This document shows positions 43,567 through 52,261 of a DNA stretch of 64,000 nucleotides, piece after piece (the first letter of the stretch is position 1; every line of letters begins with the position of its first letter). The notes beneath the pieces are model-generated. The model was not told the origin of the DNA. It was given only the letters and a program-made list of their open reading frames with translations, and did not search any database. The stretch covers positions 310,001 to 374,000 of the forward strand of contig NZ_CP085211.1 of NCBI RefSeq assembly GCF_044797955.1. The letters are read 5' to 3'. This stretch comes from Idiomarina seosinensis_A (GTDB lineage Bacteria > Pseudomonadota > Gammaproteobacteria > Enterobacterales > Alteromonadaceae). A program made the position numbers and the translations under genes.

Positions 43567-44826
43567 ATGGATAAATTTTTAATCAACGGTGGCCGGCGGC
43601 TGCAGGGCGAAGTGACAATTTCTGGTGCAAAAAACGCCGCCTTACCGATTTTATTGGCCACGGTGGCAGCCAGCGAACCGGTTATCCTTCGTAACGTACC
43701 TCACCTACAGGATGTCAGCACAAGCCTGAAGCTATTGAAGACACTGGGCATTGAACACAGTGGCCTGGACAATGGGCAAGTAACTATTTCGCCGGGCTCG
43801 CTGAATAACGCCATTGCCCCTTATGATTTGGTAAAAACCATGCGCGCCTCTATTCTGGTGCTGGGTCCGTTGCTGGCGCGCACCGGTAAGGCCGAGGTTT
43901 CCTTGCCGGGCGGTTGTGCCATCGGCGCACGGCCGGTTAACCTGCACATCGAAGGCTTGCGCCGCATGGGGGCAGAGATAACCGTCGAAAATGGCTATAT
44001 CAAAGCATCAGTAGAGGGCCGTTTGCAGGGTGCTAAGATCCTGATGGATACGGTCAGTGTGACCGGTACAGAAAACTTAATGACCGCAGCGACTCTGGCT
44101 AACGGTATCACCCGCATCGAAAATGCCGCCCGCGAGCCCGAAATTATTGATCTGGCGAACTTTTTGAACACCATGGGTGCTGATGTCAGGGGGGCCGGGA
44201 CCGATATTATCGAAGTTCATGGCGTAGAGCGTCTTAAAGGCGGTGATTACTCGGTAATGCCGGATCGTATAGAAACCGGAACTTTCTTAGTTGCCGGCCT
44301 GCTCACCCGGGGTGACGTTACTTGCCTCAATACCCATCCTGCCAGCCTGGAAGCGGTGCTGACTAAGCTGGCAGAAGCCGGGGCGCAGATTGACAAAGGC
44401 GACGACTGGATCCGTATCCGGGGTTCAGGCCGGCCACAGCCGGTTACCATTATTACCGCGCCGCATCCGGCGTTCCCCACCGACATGCAAGCGCAGTTTT
44501 GTACCCTGAATTGTATTGCTGACGGCAGCGGCTGGATCCGTGAAACTATCTTCGAAAATCGCTTTATGCACATCCCGGAGCTGCGCCGCATGGGGGCTCA
44601 GGTACAACTGGAAGGCAACACTGCAATCACTAAAGGTGTAGAGCAGTTAACCGCTGCCGAAGTGATGTGTACCGATTTGCGGGCGTCGGCCTCACTGGTC
44701 ATTGCCGGGCTGGTTGCTGACGGCCAGACCGAAGTCGAACGCATCTATCATATTGATCGGGGTTATGAAGCCATCGAGAACAAGCTCAGGCAGCTGGGCG
44801 CTGACATTACGCGGGTCCTGGCCTAA
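43567..44826 (+). CDS. murA: UDP-GlcNAc enolpyruvyl transferase MurA
   Basis: 419 residues, exactly the E. coli length. First committed step of peptidoglycan synthesis: transfers enolpyruvate from PEP to UDP-GlcNAc. Active-site Cys117 lies in VSLPGGCAIGARPVNLH, the fosfomycin target, and is present (so no Cys-to-Asp resistance form). Start: ATG 43567; a TTG at 43555 directly after ibaG is less likely. The 3' end overlaps the convergent degS by four bases. Confidence 0.99.
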   Translation: MDKFLINGGRRLQGEVTISGAKNAALPILLATVAASEPVILRNVPHLQDVSTSLKLLKTLGIEHSGLDNGQVTISPGSLNNAIAPYDLVKTMRASILVLGPLLARTGKAEVSLPGGCAIGARPVNLHIEGLRRMGAEITVENGYIKASVEGRLQGAKILMDTVSVTGTENLMTAATLANGITRIENAAREPEIIDLANFLNTMGADVRGAGTDIIEVHGVERLKGGDYSVMPDRIETGTFLVAGLLTRGDVTCLNTHPASLEAVLTKLAEAGAQIDKGDDWIRIRGSGRPQPVTIITAPHPAFPTDMQAQFCTLNCIADGSGWIRETIFENRFMHIPELRRMGAQVQLEGNTAITKGVEQLTAAEVMCTDLRASASLVIAGLVADGQTEVERIYHIDRGYEAIENKLRQLGADITRVLA

Positions 44827-45881
44827 CGGCTGGGAGGCTCTTCGGTGATAACGGACACTTCCTGCTGCTGATTGCCCCGTAAAAATTCTATGGTCAAAGC
44901 CGAACCCGGCTTGCTGTTGACCACTTCGCGCATACCTTCAGCGGCAGAACTCACCGGTTTGTCGCCAATCCGGGTAATAATGTCATTAGGTTGTAGCCCC
45001 GCTTTAGCCGCCGGGCTATCGCGGTCTACTCCGGTGACTTGTAAACCTGAAGGCAGTGCCTGTTCGGCAGAATTTGGGTTGACGCTGATACCTATCCACC
45101 CTCTGACTACTCTGCCTTCGCTGATAAGGGTTTCCATAATATCTTGCGCAGTAGTGTAGGGGACAGCAAAATAAATACCCTCGATACCGTCTCCAAAGGC
45201 ATTATTGTAACGGGCATTATTAATGCCGATGAGCTGACCGGCGGTGTTAACGAGGGCGCCGCCGGATGCGCCCTGATTAATCACCGCGTCCATTTGAATT
45301 AAGTCGGTATACGAACTGCGGCTAACGCTAACACGGCCGCCGCTGGCACTGACAATGCCCTGAGTAATCGTTTGCCCTATGTTATAGGGGTTGCCGATGG
45401 CCAGTACAATGTCGCCAACCGAAACATGCTGATCCGCCGGCGTTGGAATCACCGGCAAGTTGTTGGCTTCGATTTTTAATACCGCTAAATCAGTGTAATA
45501 GTCGCTGCCAATAAGCTGCGCTGCATACTGCCGGCCGTCCTGCAACGCCACCAGCACTTCGTCAACATTGTCCACCACGTGCTCTGCCGTAAGAATGTAG
45601 CCACGACTGTTCATGATCACACCGGAGCCCAGCCGCCACACTCGTGAGCTACGGGGCTGATAATAAGAGCCTTCCATTTCACTCATGCTGTAAATATTGA
45701 CGACCGCCGGAGCGGCGCGGTTAACGGCGGTATTAAAGCTTAAGATGGATGCATCGCTGTTCAGTGCAGTGTTACCGTTAAGCGAAAAGCGGGGCAGGAG
45801 TAAAATGACTACAGCGGCTACAACTAAGCCTAAACCAACAGACTGGAATAGAAAGCGCAGGATGGTTGTAAGTGAGCTCAT
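44823..45881 (-). CDS. degS: Inner-membrane stress sensor protease DegS
   Basis: 352-residue membrane-anchored serine protease that begins RseA cleavage in the sigma-E response. One N-terminal membrane helix (about 13-30), a trypsin-like domain with H101 (TAEHVVDN), D131 (YTDLAVLK) and S206 (QGASGGALVN), and a single PDZ domain (about 265-345) that reads unfolded porin C-termini. Residue 205, just before the catalytic Ser, is Ala, where DegS and DegQ proteins normally have Asn (GNSGG). I start at ATG 45881, matching the ~355-residue family length; a TTG at 45905 would add eight residues. Confidence 0.95.
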   Translation of the reverse strand: MSSLTTILRFLFQSVGLGLVVAAVVILLLPRFSLNGNTALNSDASILSFNTAVNRAAPAVVNIYSMSEMEGSYYQPRSSRVWRLGSGVIMNSRGYILTAEHVVDNVDEVLVALQDGRQYAAQLIGSDYYTDLAVLKIEANNLPVIPTPADQHVSVGDIVLAIGNPYNIGQTITQGIVSASGGRVSVSRSSYTDLIQMDAVINQGASGGALVNTAGQLIGINNARYNNAFGDGIEGIYFAVPYTTAQDIMETLISEGRVVRGWIGISVNPNSAEQALPSGLQVTGVDRDSPAAKAGLQPNDIITRIGDKPVSSAAEGMREVVNSKPGSALTIEFLRGNQQQEVSVITEEPPSR

Positions 45882-45913
45882 GTGAGAATATTCCGCTGAC
45901 GACAAATAAATAA

Positions 45914-45942
45914 GGTAACGTCAGCTTATCACCGACGCTACC
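45914..45942 (-). terminator. Hairpin between degQ and degS, probable terminator
   Basis: GGTAACGTC (45914-45922) pairs with GACGCTACC (45934-45942) with one mismatch and an 11-base loop. On the reverse strand TTATTTATTT follows the stem, and T-rich sequence flanks it on the other side. It lies after the degQ stop and before the degS start, so it probably ends degQ transcripts and gives degS its own promoter. Confidence 0.6.
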
Positions 45943-45973
45943 TTTTTTGTAAGTTTTTGACTGGCCAGCGAAT

Positions 45974-47335
45974 TTACCCAGGGTTACGCAATACCAGATA
46001 CAGTGAACTGCCATTGCGCTGAATGTTTAACGCGACCACGCCCGGAATATCTTCAATAACTGAGCGTAAGTCAGCCAAAGATGTTACCGCAGTGCGGTTT
46101 ACGCCTCGAATAACGTCGCCTTGTTCAAGACCAGCACGAGCAGCGGGTGAGTTATCGCTGATTTCCGTAATTTCGATCCCGGCAGGGTTACTGGACACCG
46201 CCAGTGTTGCCCCTTGTAAGGCCGGATGGATAGACTCTGCGGTGACTTCAACGTCCTGTGAGCCCAGTACCATTTCCAATTCCAGCTCCTCGCCATCGCG
46301 AACAATGCCCAGCGATACCGTATTGCCCTGACCCATGCTACTGACCAGCGCACGTAACTCCGAGAATGAAGCAATACTGGAGCCATTAACTGACAGAATC
46401 ACATCGCCGGACTTTATTCCCGCTTCATCTGCCGAACCACCGGGGATAGCTTCTGCTACAAAGGCTCCTGAGCTGGCCTCGATATCAAGCGCCTTAGAGA
46501 TGTCATGAGTCAGGTCGTGGCCGCGAATACCTAAAACACCGCGGCGCACTTCGCCAAACTCTTTAAGTTGCAGTACCAGGTTGTTCATCATATCGGAGGG
46601 AATAGCGAAACCAATACCAATATTACCGCCGTTGGGGCCCAAAATAGCGGTATTAATACCCACCAGTTTGCCGTCCAGTGTTACCAGTGCGCCACCGGAA
46701 TTACCTGAGTTGATGGCGGCATCAGTCTGGATAAAGTTCTCCAGTTCTTCAATACCTAAGCCGCTGCGACCCAGCGCACTGACAATACCTGAAGTGACTG
46801 TCTGGCCTAATCCAAACGGGTTGCCAATGGCAACAACAAAGTCACCAACCCGCAGGTCAGAGGATTTGCCCAACTCAATGTCAGTCAGTTGCTCGCCATC
46901 TTTTACCTTAATTAAGGCAATATCTGAGCGCGCGTCGGTACCGATGACTTCGGCATCAAATTCGCGGCCGTCTTTCAGAGTCACCAGAATCTCGGTAGCA
47001 TCGTCAATGACATGATTGTTGGTGACTACGTAGCCTTTATCTGCATCAATAATAACGCCCGAGCCCAGCCCCTGAAAAGGCCGTTCGCGGACTTGCTCAC
47101 GCGGTGCATTTGGTCCAAAGAAGAACCGTAGTGCATCCGGCATCCGTTGCCGGACTTCTCGTTTGCCTTTAACGGATATGTTGACAACGGCCGGGGTGAC
47201 CTCCTCAAGCATCGGCGCTAACGTGGGTACTTCTTTTTCGTCGTCACCAAAAAAGGGAATACTAACCTGAGCCTGAGTAGCGGCGCTTGACAGCGTTAAA
47301 AATGCTGCCGTAGATAAAGCCAACAGTTTTTTCAT
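45974..47335 (-). CDS. degQ: Periplasmic serine protease DegQ (Do family)
   Basis: 453-residue DegP/DegQ-type protease-chaperone. Signal peptide MKKLLALSTAAFLTLSSAATQA; catalytic triad H108 (TNNHVIDDA), D138 (ARSDIALIK), S213 (NSGNSGGALV); two PDZ domains (about 260-345 and 365-450: GVLGIRGHDLTHDISKALDI; VSSNPAGIEITEISDNSPAARAGLEQGD). The short loop between VRQRMPDALRFFFG and GLGSG is DegQ-like rather than DegP-like. A sigma-E-like promoter lies upstream (47379-47406), which fits periplasmic stress control. Confidence 0.97.
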   Translation of the reverse strand: MKKLLALSTAAFLTLSSAATQAQVSIPFFGDDEKEVPTLAPMLEEVTPAVVNISVKGKREVRQRMPDALRFFFGPNAPREQVRERPFQGLGSGVIIDADKGYVVTNNHVIDDATEILVTLKDGREFDAEVIGTDARSDIALIKVKDGEQLTDIELGKSSDLRVGDFVVAIGNPFGLGQTVTSGIVSALGRSGLGIEELENFIQTDAAINSGNSGGALVTLDGKLVGINTAILGPNGGNIGIGFAIPSDMMNNLVLQLKEFGEVRRGVLGIRGHDLTHDISKALDIEASSGAFVAEAIPGGSADEAGIKSGDVILSVNGSSIASFSELRALVSSMGQGNTVSLGIVRDGEELELEMVLGSQDVEVTAESIHPALQGATLAVSSNPAGIEITEISDNSPAARAGLEQGDVIRGVNRTAVTSLADLRSVIEDIPGVVALNIQRNGSSLYLVLRNPG

Positions 47336-47378
47336 AATGTTACGTCTCCAGACAGAAAAAATTAATCGGACTGGGTGC

Positions 47379-47406
47379 TCTGACCACTGCTACAGGATAT
47401 GAGTTC
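47379..47406 (-). promoter_or_regulatory. Candidate sigma-E promoter of degQ
   Basis: On the reverse strand GAACTC (47406-47401) is followed after 17 bases by TCAGA (47383-47379). This resembles the sigma-E pattern GGAACTT-N16/17-TCAAA/TCTGA. The predicted start near 47373 leaves a ~38-base leader with GGAG before the degQ ATG. Confidence 0.5.
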
Positions 47407-47429
47407 ACTGGCAATATGTTTCAAGATGT

Positions 47430-47882
47430 TTATTTGTTTTCTTGCTCTTTTTGTTCTTGCTTCGTTTGTTCAAAAAGACCGCTGCGTTGGTCAGTGTAAT
47501 CTCTGGGAGCCTGCTCTGAGTCATTGTCCTTCTGACCTGAACGATAGTCTTTATTGACTGAGTTAGCCACTCGTAACTGCCGCATGGTATCTTCAGAAAA
47601 GAACGGTAAATCATTTTGTATGCCATTTTGCTGCAACAGTTCGGCGCTTTGGTTCAGATAGCTCTGCAGTTTGGCCTGGGTTTCGGTCAGCTGCTCAACC
47701 AGCGCGTTGGCGGTAGCAAAATGTTCGGCAACTTCACGTTGATAGTTCGCCAGCTGTTTTTGACTTTGTTCCACTTGATTTTCCAGCTCGCCTGATGAGC
47801 CAGAGCTTAACCAGAAACGGGCCAGGAAAAAGCCAATAATGGCACCGACAAGAACAAGTAATGCTCCGATAATCCAACTCAT
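47430..47882 (-). CDS. zapG: DUF1043 inner-membrane protein YhcB/ZapG
   Basis: 150-residue single-pass protein: membrane helix about residues 4-22 (IIGALLVLVGAIIGFFLARFW), then a coiled coil (about 25-90) with the LANYQREVAEHFATANALVEQLTETQ stretch that marks the YhcB family, and a Gln/Lys/Asp-rich tail. In E. coli it tunes envelope synthesis and division. ATG 47882 is preceded by AGGAGT; upstream in-frame starts read through the divergent region. It diverges from zapE, as in E. coli. Confidence 0.92.
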   Translation of the reverse strand: MSWIIGALLVLVGAIIGFFLARFWLSSGSSGELENQVEQSQKQLANYQREVAEHFATANALVEQLTETQAKLQSYLNQSAELLQQNGIQNDLPFFSEDTMRQLRVANSVNKDYRSGQKDNDSEQAPRDYTDQRSGLFEQTKQEQKEQENK

Positions 47883-47990
47883 TTTATACTCCTGTGAGGT
47901 GACTCGGGTCACGCTCTTGATTGCTGAAAAAATGCGACATGGTAAACTACGTCTTTGTCATAGGATAATCGTATCTGAGGTGAAGTGGTA

Positions 47991-49100
47991 GTGTCCAACC
48001 AAGGCTTAAGCCCGAAACAACGCTATAAACAGGATCTGGAACAGCCGGGGTTTAGCCACGATGAGGCACAGGCTTATGCCGTAGAACAGCTCGAGCGGCT
48101 CTATCAGGAGCTGTTACAGTGGCAGCGGCAGTTGCAACAGCCCTTCTGGAAACGCTGGTTTAAAGGCAAGCCGTCAGCGCCTAAAGGCTTATATTTCTGG
48201 GGTGGAGTCGGGCGCGGTAAAACCTATCTGGTCGATACTTTTTACGAGAGTTTGCCGTTGCAGAAAAAGTGGCGGGTGCATTTTCACCGGTTTATGCATC
48301 GGGTGCACGAGCAGCTAAAAACATTAAAGCAACAGTCCGACCCTTTGCAAATTATTGCTGGGCGCATGGCTGCCGAGGCAAAGGTTATTTGTTTTGACGA
48401 GTTTTTTGTCCAGGATATTACCGATGCCATGCTGCTGGGTAAGTTATTTGAATATTTATTCGCCCATGATGTCGTGCTGGTCGCGACGTCGAACATTGTA
48501 CCTGATGACCTGTATAAAAATGGCCTGCAACGGCAGCGTTTTTTACCGGCGATTAAGTTAATCAAACAGCATTGCCGGGTGGTTAATGTCGATAGCGGCG
48601 TTGATTACCGTCTCAGAACACTTACCAAAGCCGAGATTTTTCATTCGCCTCTGGATGCTGCCGCCGATGACAATTTATGGCGTTATTTTGCCCAGCTGGC
48701 TCCTGAAAAAAAATCCCGCTACCCGGCCGGCAGCATCGAGATCCTCGGTCGCCAAATCGATGTGCGAGCGGAATGCGATGACGTTGTATTTTTTGACTTT
48801 AAGGTGATTTGTAAAACCGCACGGTCGCAGAATGATTACATGGAAATCAGCCGTTTATACCACGCCGTATTGATCAGTAATGTCGAGCAAATGGGGCGTG
48901 ACATGGATGATACCGCACGCCGGTTTATCGCCTTAGTCGATGAGTTTTATGAACGCCGCGTTAAGTTAATCTTGTCAGCGGCAGTTCCCATTGAGCAGCT
49001 TTACAGTGGCGGTCAGTTAAGCTTTGAGTTCAGGCGCTGCATCAGTCGCCTGCAAGAGATGCAAAGCGAGCAATATTTAGCCAGCGAGCATAAAGCCTAA
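47991..49100 (+). CDS. zapE: Cell-division ATPase ZapE (AFG1-like)
   Basis: 369-residue AFG1-family ATPase that associates with the Z-ring during constriction. Walker A GGVGRGKT, Walker B KVICFDEFFVQDITDAM, and the DDTARRFIALVDEFYERRVKLILSA block are conserved. Two GTG starts are possible; GTG 47991 has GAGGTGA at a normal distance (47977-47983), GTG 47985 is too close. The next gene rplM has its own promoter. Confidence 0.95.
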   Translation: MSNQGLSPKQRYKQDLEQPGFSHDEAQAYAVEQLERLYQELLQWQRQLQQPFWKRWFKGKPSAPKGLYFWGGVGRGKTYLVDTFYESLPLQKKWRVHFHRFMHRVHEQLKTLKQQSDPLQIIAGRMAAEAKVICFDEFFVQDITDAMLLGKLFEYLFAHDVVLVATSNIVPDDLYKNGLQRQRFLPAIKLIKQHCRVVNVDSGVDYRLRTLTKAEIFHSPLDAAADDNLWRYFAQLAPEKKSRYPAGSIEILGRQIDVRAECDDVVFFDFKVICKTARSQNDYMEISRLYHAVLISNVEQMGRDMDDTARRFIALVDEFYERRVKLILSAAVPIEQLYSGGQLSFEFRRCISRLQEMQSEQYLASEHKA

Positions 49101-49146
49101 GCTAAACTTTATGCAAAAAAGACGTGATCTTTGCGGCCAATTTTCC

Positions 49147-49152
49147 TATAAT
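49147..49152 (+). promoter_or_regulatory. rplM-rpsI promoter, -10 element
   Basis: A perfect TATAAT followed by the G+C-rich stretch CCGCGCAGCCC, the kind of discriminator seen at stringently controlled ribosomal promoters. The -35 region is weak (GTGATC near 49124-49129). It leaves a leader of roughly 145 bases before rplM. Confidence 0.6.
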
Positions 49153-49173
49153 CCGCGCAGCCCACGTTACAGT

Positions 49174-49202
49174 CCGTCAGATAAAGCGAATTTGTCTGAC
49201 GG
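49174..49202 (+). promoter_or_regulatory. rplM leader hairpin, possible L13 autoregulatory element
   Basis: CCGTCAGATAAA (49174-49185) pairs with TTTGTCTGACGG (49191-49202) over 12 bp (one U-G) with a GCGAA loop. No T tract follows, so it is not a simple terminator. In E. coli the rplM-rpsI operon is repressed by L13 through its mRNA leader; this hairpin is the best candidate for such an element (inference). Confidence 0.5.
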
Positions 49203-49304
49203 TCGCAGCAGATAAACTAATGATAACTATCATTTTTTATTGTTGTGATTCGCGGGGAAGCCCGGAATTACTGTCCGTGAACTTTTTGATTTAGGTTTTT
49301 AAAC

Positions 49305-49733
49305 ATGAAAACATTTGTAGCAAAACCAGAAACGGTAAAACGCGACTGGTATGTAGTGGACGCAGAAGGTAAAACTTTAGGTCGTTTAGCTACTGAGATT
49401 GCTCGTCGCCTGCGCGGCAAGCATAAGCCTGAGTTTACTCCGCATGTCGATACCGGCGATTACATTGTCGTTATTAACGCTGAAAAAGTTGCCGTAACCG
49501 GTAACAAAGCTCAGGATAAAATGTACTACTCGCACACTGGATTTCCGGGTGGTATCAAATCAATCAGCTTTGAAAAGTTGATTGCTAAGAAGCCTGAAAT
49601 GGTAATTCAGAAAGCGGTAAAAGGTATGTTGCCTCGTGGTCCACTAGGCCGTGCCATGTTCCGTAAACTGAAAGTGTACGCAGGCGCTGAGCACAGTCAT
49701 GTTGCTCAACAGCCGAAACAACTGGATATCTAA
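49305..49733 (+). CDS. rplM: 50S ribosomal protein L13
   Basis: 142-residue L13, usual gammaproteobacterial length. MKTFVAKPETVKRDWYVVDAEGKTLGRLATEIARRLRGKHKPEFTPHVDTGDYIVVINA and the C-terminal GMLPRGPLGRAMFRKLKVYAG are clear. An early-binding large-subunit protein; it leads the rplM-rpsI pair with 15 bases between the genes. Confidence 0.99.
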   Translation: MKTFVAKPETVKRDWYVVDAEGKTLGRLATEIARRLRGKHKPEFTPHVDTGDYIVVINAEKVAVTGNKAQDKMYYSHTGFPGGIKSISFEKLIAKKPEMVIQKAVKGMLPRGPLGRAMFRKLKVYAGAEHSHVAQQPKQLDI

Positions 49734-49748
49734 CGGAGCAAGACTATT

Positions 49749-50141
49749 ATGGCAGATAATCAATACTACGGTACTGGTCGCCGCAAAAACTCAACGGCTC
49801 GCGTCTTCTTGCGTCCGGGTAGCGGCAACATCCAAATCAATAACCGCACACTGGACGGTTATTTCGGTCGTAAAACTGCACAAATGGTTGTTCGCCAACC
49901 ACTTGAAGCGGTTGAGATGACAGAAAAGTTTGACCTTTTCATCACCGTAAGCGGTGGCGGTACTACCGGTCAGGCAGGTGCAATTCGCCACGGTATTACT
50001 CGTGCGCTTATGCAATACGACGAAGCCTTCCGTGGTCCCCTTCGTAAAGAAGGTTATGTTACCCGTGATGCTCGTCAGGTTGAGCGTAAGAAAATTGGTT
50101 TGCACAAAGCGCGCAAACGTCCACAGTTCTCGAAGCGTTAA
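49749..50141 (+). CDS. rpsI: 30S ribosomal protein S9
   Basis: 130-residue S9. YYGTGRRKNSTARVFLRPGSG opens it and the KKIGLHKARKRPQFSKR C-terminus carries the basic tail that reaches the P-site tRNA. It is co-transcribed with rplM and followed by a strong terminator. Confidence 0.99.
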   Translation: MADNQYYGTGRRKNSTARVFLRPGSGNIQINNRTLDGYFGRKTAQMVVRQPLEAVEMTEKFDLFITVSGGGTTGQAGAIRHGITRALMQYDEAFRGPLRKEGYVTRDARQVERKKIGLHKARKRPQFSKR

Positions 50142-50167
50142 TTCGATTCTTCAACCAACTGTGTTGC

Positions 50168-50194
50168 AAAACCCGGCTTCGGCCGGGTTTTTTT
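50168..50194 (+). terminator. Rho-independent terminator after rpsI
   Basis: AAAACCCGGC (50168-50177), loop TTCG, GCCGGGTTTT (50182-50191), with a run of seven T (50188-50194). A textbook intrinsic terminator 26 bases after the rpsI stop. Confidence 0.93.
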
Positions 50195-50275
50195 ATACCT
50201 ATAGCCCGGGTTCTGACGCGAGCAGCAACAGCGACGCCAATTTGCTCCCGACGCGCAAATCACGAGCCTTTTGTC

Positions 50276-50304
50276 TTGTAAATTTTGTGGCTTTTCTTTA
50301 TCAT
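50276..50304 (+). promoter_or_regulatory. Candidate promoter of petABC
   Basis: TTGTAA (50276-50281) and TATCAT (50299-50304) with a 17-base spacer in the 264-base gap between rpsI and petA. A strong terminator just upstream makes a separate promoter necessary. No other structure was seen in the gap. Confidence 0.45.
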
Positions 50305-50405
50305 TCATAGGTATTTTTTTGTAATCCGTATGGCGGATAACGCAGCAGCTAATTCCCGACTTCGCGGCAGATTTTCGCGGAGCGTCCTAACTGGAGAATA
50401 ATTGG

Positions 50406-50996
50406 ATGAGCAATGCGCCTGTAGATAAAGGCCGCCGTCGTTTTTTGACGGTCGCGACCGGTGTTGTTGGTGGTGCAGGAGCGGTGGCTGTCGCCGTTCC
50501 TTTCATAGCCTCATGGAACCCGAGCGCGAAAGCAAAAAATGCCGGAGCACCGGTCGAAGTTAATATAGCGAAAGCCGAACCAGGTCAGTTGATTCGTGTC
50601 AAATGGCGCGGTAAACCGGTCTGGATAGTACGCCGCACTCCAGCCATGCTGGAAGAGTTGGAGACTATTGAAGGCAAGCTTCGCGATCCGAATTCAGAAG
50701 AACCGCAGCAGCCTCCTTACGCACAAAACCAGCACCGTTCCATTAAAGAGGAAGTATTGGTTGCCGTGGGTATCTGTACTCACCTGGGCTGCTCGCCAAC
50801 CTATTACGAAGCCGGAATGGGCGACCATGCCGAAGGCATCGAATCAGGCTTTTTCTGCCCCTGTCACGGGTCAAAATTCGACATCGCAGGCCGCGTATTC
50901 CAGGGTGTTCCGGCACCGCTCAACCTGGTGGTTCCTCCACATTACTATGTGAATGATAACACCGTGCTGGTCGGCGAAGAGGAGGGGCAAGCATAA
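50406..50996 (+). CDS. petA: Rieske iron-sulphur subunit of cytochrome bc1
   Basis: 196-residue Rieske protein of respiratory complex III. A twin-arginine-type N-terminus (GRRRFLTVATG) precedes the membrane anchor (about 17-36). Cluster ligands are C124 and H126 (CTHLGC) and C151 and H154 (CPCHGSKF), with the C129-C153 disulphide. It passes electrons from ubiquinol to cytochrome c1. GGAGA lies upstream of ATG 50406; the stop overlaps petB (TAATG). Confidence 0.99.
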   Translation: MSNAPVDKGRRRFLTVATGVVGGAGAVAVAVPFIASWNPSAKAKNAGAPVEVNIAKAEPGQLIRVKWRGKPVWIVRRTPAMLEELETIEGKLRDPNSEEPQQPPYAQNQHRSIKEEVLVAVGICTHLGCSPTYYEAGMGDHAEGIESGFFCPCHGSKFDIAGRVFQGVPAPLNLVVPPHYYVNDNTVLVGEEEGQA

Positions 50997-52261
50997 TGTC
51001 TAATAAATTTGTTCAGTGGATGGATGAACGCATCCCCATGACCAAGACGTGGAACATCCACCTTGCTCAATACCCTGCTCCGAAAAACTTAAACATGTGG
51101 TACCTGTTTGGCGTGCTCGCCACTCTGGTGCTGGTTAACCAAATCCTGACCGGTATTTGGTTAACCATGAACTACGTACCCAGTGCTGAGGGTGCCTTTG
51201 CTTCAGTCGAGTACATTATGCGGGACGTAGAATACGGTTGGTTGTTGCGCTATATGCACTCCACCGGGGCCTCGGCATTCTTCGTGGTGGTCTATCTGCA
51301 CATGTTCCGCGGAATGATGTACGGCTCTTACCAAAAACCACGCGAATTGTTGTGGCTGTTTGGTATGTTCATCTTCCTGGTGCTGATGGCTGAAGCCTTT
51401 ATGGGCTACTTACTGCCATGGGGGCAAATGTCGTACTGGGGAGCGCAGGTTATTATTTCATTGTTCGGTGCCATTCCGGTTATCGGCGACGATTTGACCC
51501 TGTGGATTCGTGGTGATTACGTTATCTCCGGGGCAACACTAAACCGTTTCTTTGCCTTACACGTTATTGCATTGCCTCTGGTGCTGGTCATTCTGGTGTT
51601 TTTACACATTATTGCTCTGCACGAAGTGGGTTCAAATAACCCCGATGGCGTGCCGATTAAAAAGCCGAAGGGCTCAGTGCCGGAAGAAGAAAAACCGAAG
51701 TTTAAATTCCATGAGCGCTTTACTAAGAAATACGACATCGTTGATGCGGTGCCGTTCTATCCTTACTTCATTGTTAAGGACCTGTTCGGTATTGGTATTT
51801 TCTTATTCCTGTTCTGTTACGTTATTTTCTTTAACCCGGAAATGGGTGGGTTCTTCCTGGAGCCACCAAACTTTGAACCGGCGAACCCGTTGAAGACCCC
51901 TGAGCACATCGCTCCGGTATGGTATTTCACACCGTTTTACGCCATCTTGCGTGCGGTACCGGATAAGCTAACGGGCGTTATTCTGATGTTCGCTGCTATT
52001 GTGTTGCTGGCATTGTTACCATGGATAGATCGTGGAAAAGTGCGCTCAATCCGCTACCGTTCAGTATTGCACAAACTGAACTTGGTTAACTTTGTTATCA
52101 GCTTTATCGTTCTGGGTTACTTGGGTACCCAGCCTGCGACGCCAGTAGCGACCTTGTTTGCACAGATCTTTACATTCCTGTATTTCGCGTTCTTCGTGTT
52201 CCTGTTCTTCTACAGTCGGCGCGAGAAAACGAAACCGGTACCAGAAAGGGTGACATCATAA
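50996..52261 (+). CDS. petB: Cytochrome b subunit of bc1 complex
   Basis: 421-residue cytochrome b with about eight membrane helices. Heme-ligand histidines are in RYMHSTGASAFFVVVYLHMFRG and ALHVIALPLVLVILVFLHIIALHEVG. The Qo-site PEWF-type motif here reads APVWYFTPFYAILRAVPDKL. It holds the two b hemes and both quinone sites. It is flanked by TAATG overlaps with petA and petC. Confidence 0.99.
   Translation: MSNKFVQWMDERIPMTKTWNIHLAQYPAPKNLNMWYLFGVLATLVLVNQILTGIWLTMNYVPSAEGAFASVEYIMRDVEYGWLLRYMHSTGASAFFVVVYLHMFRGMMYGSYQKPRELLWLFGMFIFLVLMAEAFMGYLLPWGQMSYWGAQVIISLFGAIPVIGDDLTLWIRGDYVISGATLNRFFALHVIALPLVLVILVFLHIIALHEVGSNNPDGVPIKKPKGSVPEEEKPKFKFHERFTKKYDIVDAVPFYPYFIVKDLFGIGIFLFLFCYVIFFNPEMGGFFLEPPNFEPANPLKTPEHIAPVWYFTPFYAILRAVPDKLTGVILMFAAIVLLALLPWIDRGKVRSIRYRSVLHKLNLVNFVISFIVLGYLGTQPATPVATLFAQIFTFLYFAFFVFLFFYSRREKTKPVPERVTS

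Noticed and set aside
49219..49238. Fur box upstream of rplM
   Set aside because: The palindrome AATGATAACTATCATT resembles a Fur site, but iron control of rplM-rpsI is not expected and the adjacent T run suggests an RNA structure. Kept only as part of a leader finding.
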